The translations under genes were made by a program, and so were the position numbers. The notes below the pieces were generated by a model. The model was not told where the DNA came from. It made no database searches and saw only the letters and a program-made list of their open reading frames with translations. This document shows, one piece after another, positions 60,352 through 64,000 of a stretch of 64,000 nucleotides of DNA; position 1 is the stretch's first letter, and each line of letters begins with the position of its first letter. Origin of the DNA: Anaerolineales bacterium (lineage in GTDB: Bacteria > Chloroflexota > Anaerolineae > Anaerolineales > Villigracilaceae); assembly GCA_030583905.1 (NCBI GenBank), contig CP129481.1, positions 2,510,136 to 2,574,135 of the forward strand. Reading direction: 5' to 3'.

Positions 60352-61110
60352 ATGTCCTTCAAATTGACTTTAGAGAACAAGGTAGCCATCGTCACTGGCG
60401 GCTCGCGCGGCATTGGACGCGCGATTGCCGTCGAACTCGCCTCGCGCGGCGCGGCAGTCGTCGTCAATTACAACAGTTCGTCCTCCGCCGCCGAGGAAGT
60501 TGTCAAACAGATTCAGGAGGCGGGCGGGAAAGCCGCCGCGCATCAAGCCGACGTATCCGATTTCAAGCAGGCGGAAGCGCTGATCAAATTCACCGTGGAT
60601 ACGTTCGGCGACCTGGGCATCCTCGTCAACAATGCCGGCATCACCCGCGACCAGCTCATCATGATGATGCCCGAAGCGGATTGGGATGCCGTCATCAACA
60701 CCAATTTGAAGAGCACATTCAATTGCTCGAAAGCCGCCGTCAAACACATGATGCGCAAACGCACCGGGCGCATCATCAACATCGCCTCGGTTGCCGGGCA
60801 GATGGGCAACCCCGGGCAGACCAACTACTCCGCCTCCAAAGGCGGGCAGATCGCTTTCACCAAAGCGCTCGCGCGTGAGATCGCCGGACGGAATATCACC
60901 GTCAACGCCATCGCGCCCGGCTTTGTGGATACCGAAATTTTGAAAGCCATGAATCCCGAAACACTCGCAGCCGCGCTCAAGATGGTCCCGCTTGCGCGGC
61001 TTGGCAAACCCGAAGAGATCGCCTTCACCGCCGCATTCCTCGCCTCCGATGGCGCCGCGTACATTACCGGTCAGGTCATCGGCGTGGACGGCGGCATGGC
61101 TATGATGTAA
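60352..61110 (+). CDS. fabG: 3-oxoacyl-ACP reductase-like SDR
   Basis: NADPH-dependent reductase of the short-chain dehydrogenase family, 252 residues. GGSRGIGRA binds the cofactor, NNAG is the structural motif, and the catalytic residues Ser (NIASVAG), Tyr and Lys (YSASKGG) are in place; VDTEILKAMNPE and ITGQVIGVDGGMAM follow FabG closely. In fatty acid synthesis FabG reduces 3-oxoacyl-ACP. Other SDR roles are possible because no other fab gene is nearby. GGAGAG lies ahead of the ATG at 60352. It begins a compact run fabG-asp23-nusB-tatA/B-tatC. Confidence 0.9.
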   Translation: MSFKLTLENKVAIVTGGSRGIGRAIAVELASRGAAVVVNYNSSSSAAEEVVKQIQEAGGKAAAHQADVSDFKQAEALIKFTVDTFGDLGILVNNAGITRDQLIMMMPEADWDAVINTNLKSTFNCSKAAVKHMMRKRTGRIINIASVAGQMGNPGQTNYSASKGGQIAFTKALAREIAGRNITVNAIAPGFVDTEILKAMNPETLAAALKMVPLARLGKPEEIAFTAAFLASDGAAYITGQVIGVDGGMAMM

Positions 61111-61124
61111 GGAGTAAATCGATC

Positions 61125-61469
61125 ATGGAAGACACTCAAGGCAAGACCACCGTATCCCCCGAAGTATTGACCGCCATTGCGCGTCTCGCCGCGCTGGAAG
61201 TGTCCGGCGTCAGCCGCCTGGCTCCGGTCGCTGGCGGGGTGAACCGGCTCTTTCGTCGTGGAACAAATGAAGGCGTCCGGATCGAAGCGAAGGACAATCT
61301 CGTGCAGGTGGACCTCTACCTCATCCTCAAAGAGGACGTGAACATCCGCGAAGTCAGCCGCAACGTCCAGCAGAATGTCGCCCGCGCTGTGCAGGAAATG
61401 GTCGGCATGGACGTCGGCGAGGTCAACATCCACATCGAGGATATCCACTACGAGGATAGCGAGGCTTAA
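61125..61469 (+). CDS. Asp23/Gls24-family envelope stress protein
   Basis: Protein of 114 residues in the Asp23/YqhY family: VSPEVLTAIARLAALEVSGVSRLAP, VDLYLILKEDVNIREVSRNVQQNVARAV and MVGMDVGEVNIHIEDIHY are typical. Family members attach to the membrane and are linked to cell envelope stress or lipid synthesis. It lies between fabG and nusB, as YqhY does next to nusB and acc genes in Firmicutes. AAGGAG lies ahead of the ATG. Confidence 0.9.
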   Translation: MEDTQGKTTVSPEVLTAIARLAALEVSGVSRLAPVAGGVNRLFRRGTNEGVRIEAKDNLVQVDLYLILKEDVNIREVSRNVQQNVARAVQEMVGMDVGEVNIHIEDIHYEDSEA

Positions 61470-61473
61470 CCGA

Positions 61474-61932
61474 ATGAAACCCCGCACCAGGGCGCGTGCT
61501 GTCGCCCTGCAAGTGTTATACGAAACGGACCTGTCCAGCCACCCTCCCGGCGATGTTCTGACCACCCGCCTGCAGGAGGACCCGATTTCCAACGACCTCG
61601 CCGAATTCGCGCGCAAGATCATCTTCGGCGTCCTGCCGCTCACACAGGACCTCGACCAGTTGATCGCCAAATACGCGCCCGAATGGCCCCTCGACCAGAT
61701 CGCCGCCATCGACCGCAACATTTTGCGCATCGCGTTCTGGGAGTTCGCTGTCTCGCGCGAAACACCCGTCAAGGTCGCCATCAACGAAGCGGTGGAACTA
61801 GCAAAACTCTACGGCTCTGATTCGGCGGCGCGCTTTGTCAACGGGGTGCTCGGCACGCTCGCCGAGCACGAGAACGAGATCCACCAGATCATCAAGAACA
61901 GGCTCGCACAGGAAGCAAAACTGGGATCATAA
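61474..61932 (+). CDS. nusB: Transcription antitermination factor NusB
   Basis: All-helical RNA-binding factor, 152 residues, needed with NusE for rRNA antitermination. It begins MKPRTRARAVALQVLYETDL, and the C-terminal half contains ILRIAFWEFAVSRETPVKVAINEAVELAKLYGSDSAARFVNGVL in sense, the NusB signature. Its ATG lies four nt after the stop of the asp23 gene. Confidence 0.94.
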   Translation: MKPRTRARAVALQVLYETDLSSHPPGDVLTTRLQEDPISNDLAEFARKIIFGVLPLTQDLDQLIAKYAPEWPLDQIAAIDRNILRIAFWEFAVSRETPVKVAINEAVELAKLYGSDSAARFVNGVLGTLAEHENEIHQIIKNRLAQEAKLGS

Positions 61933-62322
61933 ATGGAAATTCTCGGCATCGGCTTGTCCGAACTTGTTTTTATCGTCATCATCATCTTGATCGTGCTGGG
62001 TCCCAAAGACATGCAGAAGGCGGGGAAGACGCTCGGGAAATGGATGAATGGCATCATCACCTCCTCCGGCTGGAGGGCGCTCAAAGAGACGACCAATGAA
62101 TTGCGCCAGCTGCCGGTGAAGATGATGCGTGAAGCGAACCTCGATGGCTTCGACCCGAACGCGCCTCCTCCGGACCCGTACATGGGCAGTACCCGCAGGC
62201 GTCCTGCAAACCCGAAGCCGGGTTCCACCCCTCCCGCGGCAAACTATGCGTTCCCCGAAAATAGCATTGCCGCCCCCCCGGAACAAAAAGAGACCGAAAG
62301 CGACCAGCCCGACAATGCGTAA
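61933..62322 (+). CDS. Twin-arginine translocase TatA/TatB
   Basis: Tat translocase subunit of 129 residues. One membrane helix (LSELVFIVIIILIVLGPKDM), an amphipathic helix (QKAGKTLGKWMNGI) and a Pro-rich tail. The Gly-Pro hinge (LGPKDM) is TatB-like, in which Glu or Gly and Pro shape the bend; a TatA role cannot be excluded. It starts one base after the nusB stop and overlaps tatC by eight bases. Confidence 0.88.
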   Translation: MEILGIGLSELVFIVIIILIVLGPKDMQKAGKTLGKWMNGIITSSGWRALKETTNELRQLPVKMMREANLDGFDPNAPPPDPYMGSTRRRPANPKPGSTPPAANYAFPENSIAAPPEQKETESDQPDNA

Positions 62323-63268
62323 CCTGCTTCATGGAATTGGACAGGGCGTCCTTGTCTACTTCCGCGTTCTTTTTCGTTTAATCGCCTTTCCGTTCCGCCT
62401 TGTTTACCTTCTCTTTGAATTCCCCGTCCGCAAACTTCGCGAATTCAACAAATTCCTGAACACCGAACCCAGCGAGCAACCCATCCTGGATGCCGTTGCC
62501 GGGATCGCATCGGACAAGCAGGTTCAACAGCATTTCTGGGAGCAAGTGGGGGTTCTGCGTTCTCATTTACTGCGCGCCGTCATCGCACTGGCAGTGACGG
62601 TTCTCGCCGCATTCGGGGTCGCGCAGGACATCATGGCATTTCTCGCCATTCCCATCGGCGGACTGGAAAACCTGCAAGCCATTCAAGTGACCGAGGAACT
62701 CGGCGTGTTCATGCGCGTCTCGATGTCGGTTGGAATTGCGGTGGCGTTTCCCTACATTGCTTTTGAGTTCTGGTTGTTCGCCGCGCCGGGCTTGAAGCCG
62801 CGCGAGAAGAAAATGGGACTGGCAGGTATTCCGCTTGCCACGCTCCTCTTTCTGATGGGCATGGCGTTCACATTCTTTGTCCTGCTCCCGGCGGCGCTCC
62901 CGTTCTTGGGAGGCTTCACGCCCATCTCCGAGTTTTGGGCGGCGCGGGAATATTTCGGCTTCGTGACCGGTTTGATGTTCTGGATCGGCATCTTCTTTGA
63001 ATTTCCGCTTGTGATCTATGTGCTGTCCTCGATGGGATTGGTCAAGCCGGAGATCCTGCGGCAGCAGTGGAGGCTGGCGGTCGTTATCATCGCGATCCTC
63101 GCCGCCGCCGTCACCCCCACCGTCGACCCGGTCAATATGGGATTGGTGATGATCCCCATGATTTTGTTATACTTCATCAGCATCGGCTTGAGCTACATCG
63201 CCTACGCCGGGCGGGTACGCAGGACAGCCGGGGCGCAGGAACATGCCGCAGATGAAGGAGCAGGCTAG
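62315..63268 (+). CDS. tatC: Twin-arginine translocase TatC with long N-terminal extension
   Basis: Core of the Tat export channel, 317 residues. The TatC domain (from about residue 70) has six helices. FWEQVGVLRSHLLRAVIALAV begins with the conserved region that binds the twin-Arg signal (the usual F..HL..LR); ETEELGVFMRVS-like VTEELGVFMRVSMSVGIAVAFPYIAFEFWLF is present, as is FYFGFVTGLMFWIG-like YFGFVTGLMFWIGIFFEFPLVI. The first 70 residues (GVLVYFRVLFRLIAFPFRLVYLLFEFPV and a soluble stretch) are absent from standard TatC and contain a hydrophobic, Arg-rich segment. It is co-transcribed with tatA/B. Confidence 0.92.
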   Translation: MRNLLHGIGQGVLVYFRVLFRLIAFPFRLVYLLFEFPVRKLREFNKFLNTEPSEQPILDAVAGIASDKQVQQHFWEQVGVLRSHLLRAVIALAVTVLAAFGVAQDIMAFLAIPIGGLENLQAIQVTEELGVFMRVSMSVGIAVAFPYIAFEFWLFAAPGLKPREKKMGLAGIPLATLLFLMGMAFTFFVLLPAALPFLGGFTPISEFWAAREYFGFVTGLMFWIGIFFEFPLVIYVLSSMGLVKPEILRQQWRLAVVIIAILAAAVTPTVDPVNMGLVMIPMILLYFISIGLSYIAYAGRVRRTAGAQEHAADEGAG

Positions 63269-63307
63269 AGCGTGGAGTGATGCGTGCCGCGCATCCGAGG
63301 AGAGAGA

Positions 63308-64000
63308 ATGAATCATCCAGTATTGTCATTTCGCCGCATGGTCAGTGTGGCGATTTTGCTTGCCCTTGGGCTGCAGTCGTGCTCGTTGCCGCTGTTCGAA
63401 AATCCATTCAGTTCCGGTCAGCCCACCCAGCCGCCGGGAGCAAGTGTCACATCCACACCGTACCCGGTGGCGCAGACCACCTTTGTGGCGACGCTGCCCG
63501 AGGCGCTTCAGCCGAACGAAACACTCGTTCTCGCGGTAATGGATGAAGTGACCGGGCTGTCGCTGAACGCGATGCAATTCCCGATGAATGCGCGCGATAC
63601 GCTGACCTATACCGCCACGCTCCCGCTCTCCCTTAATTCGGTCGTCAAATATCGTTATGTCCGGCGCGGCGCGGCGCAGGTGATGGAAGATACCATTCTC
63701 GACGAGCCCGTCCGCTACCGCCTGCACCATGTCGTCGGTCCAGCGGAGATCAACGACATCGTCGCGGATTGGAGTGACAAGAATTTCACCCGCCCGAATG
63801 GAGCGATTCTGGGGCAGGTGTTCAACGCCGATACCGGCTCGCCCCTGCCGAACATTCTCGTCACGGCGGGCGGTGTGCAGCACATCACGGATTCGCTTGG
63901 GCGCTTCGAACTCACGGGTTTGCCGACCGGCACGCACCAGCTTGTGGCGTACAGCCTTGACGGCATGTATCAGCCGTTCCAGCAGGGCGCGGTCGTCGCA
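63308..64000 (+). CDS. Lipoprotein with carboxypeptidase-regulatory-like domain, partial
   Basis: The first 231 residues of a gene that runs off the window. The signal peptide ends LALGLQSC, followed by a Pro/Thr/Ser linker. Residues 55-165 form a beta domain (ETLVLAVMDEVTGLSLNAMQF, DTLTYTATLPLSLNSVVKYRY), perhaps a CBM20- or Ig-like module. From about residue 165, GAILGQVFNADTGSPLPNILVTAGG and TDSLGRFELTGLPTGTHQLVAY match carboxypeptidase-regulatory-like domains. A large surface protein with more domains is likely. It has a GAGAGAG-like site ahead of the ATG at 63308. Confidence 0.8.
   Translation, partial: MNHPVLSFRRMVSVAILLALGLQSCSLPLFENPFSSGQPTQPPGASVTSTPYPVAQTTFVATLPEALQPNETLVLAVMDEVTGLSLNAMQFPMNARDTLTYTATLPLSLNSVVKYRYVRRGAAQVMEDTILDEPVRYRLHHVVGPAEINDIVADWSDKNFTRPNGAILGQVFNADTGSPLPNILVTAGGVQHITDSLGRFELTGLPTGTHQLVAYSLDGMYQPFQQGAVVA

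Overview
The window looks like one contig of a member of the Chloroflexota, most likely class Anaerolineae. This is an inference from gene content and style: about 58% G+C by eye, many Thr/Pro-rich lipoproteins, a Trx-VKOR fusion, TIR-FGE and cyclase-AAA-TPR proteins, a DUF58/MoxR operon, and several dispersed palindromic repeat families. No database search was possible. About 58 protein genes and one tRNA-Pro can be supported. The first and last genes run off the ends.

Layout. 1-7.5 kb: a MoeA-type molybdopterin protein (partial), a class III aminotransferase, then the purine genes guaB (leftward) and purB-purA (rightward), and a small GlsB-like membrane protein. 7.5-12.9 kb: fumarylacetoacetase with an unknown partner, divergent from a D-2-hydroxyacid dehydrogenase, a threonine dehydratase and a homocysteine S-methyltransferase. 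13-15.8 kb: a membrane TIR-FGE protein, a CBS protein and bacterioferritin. 15.8-19.2 kb: an iron-uptake operon (dtxR-feoA-feoB in two pieces-feoC) read leftward with overlapping genes. 19.3-25.2 kb: a redox cluster with a LysR regulator, a lipoprotein carrying four rhodanese domains, a 13-haem cytochrome lipoprotein interrupted by an in-frame UGA, and a divergent thioredoxin-VKOR protein. 25.2-29.2 kb: a 1302-residue cyclase-homology/AAA/TPR regulator. 29.2-33.8 kb: a MoxR/DUF58/DUF4129 operon. 34 kb: tRNA-Pro(CGG). 34-40.6 kb: a lipoprotein, an M32 carboxypeptidase and a MacAB-like exporter operon with an SH3 lipoprotein. 40.9-47.7 kb: a GltD-like flavoprotein, then a packed five-gene run (HEXXH protein, DsbA-cyclophilin fusion, PrsW-like protease, tRNA m1A methyltransferase, Nudix hydrolase). 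47.7-49.2 kb: rplY and a PaiB-like protein. 49.4-57.7 kb: a defence region. Type I restriction genes hsdR, hsdM and hsdS are interrupted by an AbiE-like toxin pair, a Y1 (RAYT-like) transposase and a cluster of eight short hairpins, and followed by a small unknown gene bracketed by 30-bp direct repeats. 57.9-64 kb: a spermidine synthase-like membrane protein, a TIGR01906-like protein, fabG, asp23, nusB, tatA/B, tatC and a partial lipoprotein.

Three themes recur outside the genes. First, several genes start 5-8 nt after a TATAAT-like box, which suggests leaderless transcripts. Second, dispersed palindromic repeats sit at gene ends and in places supply the last codons or stop codon of a protein. 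Third, short tandem ladders of 7- or 8-bp units lie at gene borders, and one of them forms a perfect TTGACA-16-TATAAT promoter. The most unusual single items are the UGA in the multihaem cytochrome with a SECIS-like hairpin behind it, the hairpin array next to the Y1 transposase, and the repeat-bracketed gene behind hsdS.
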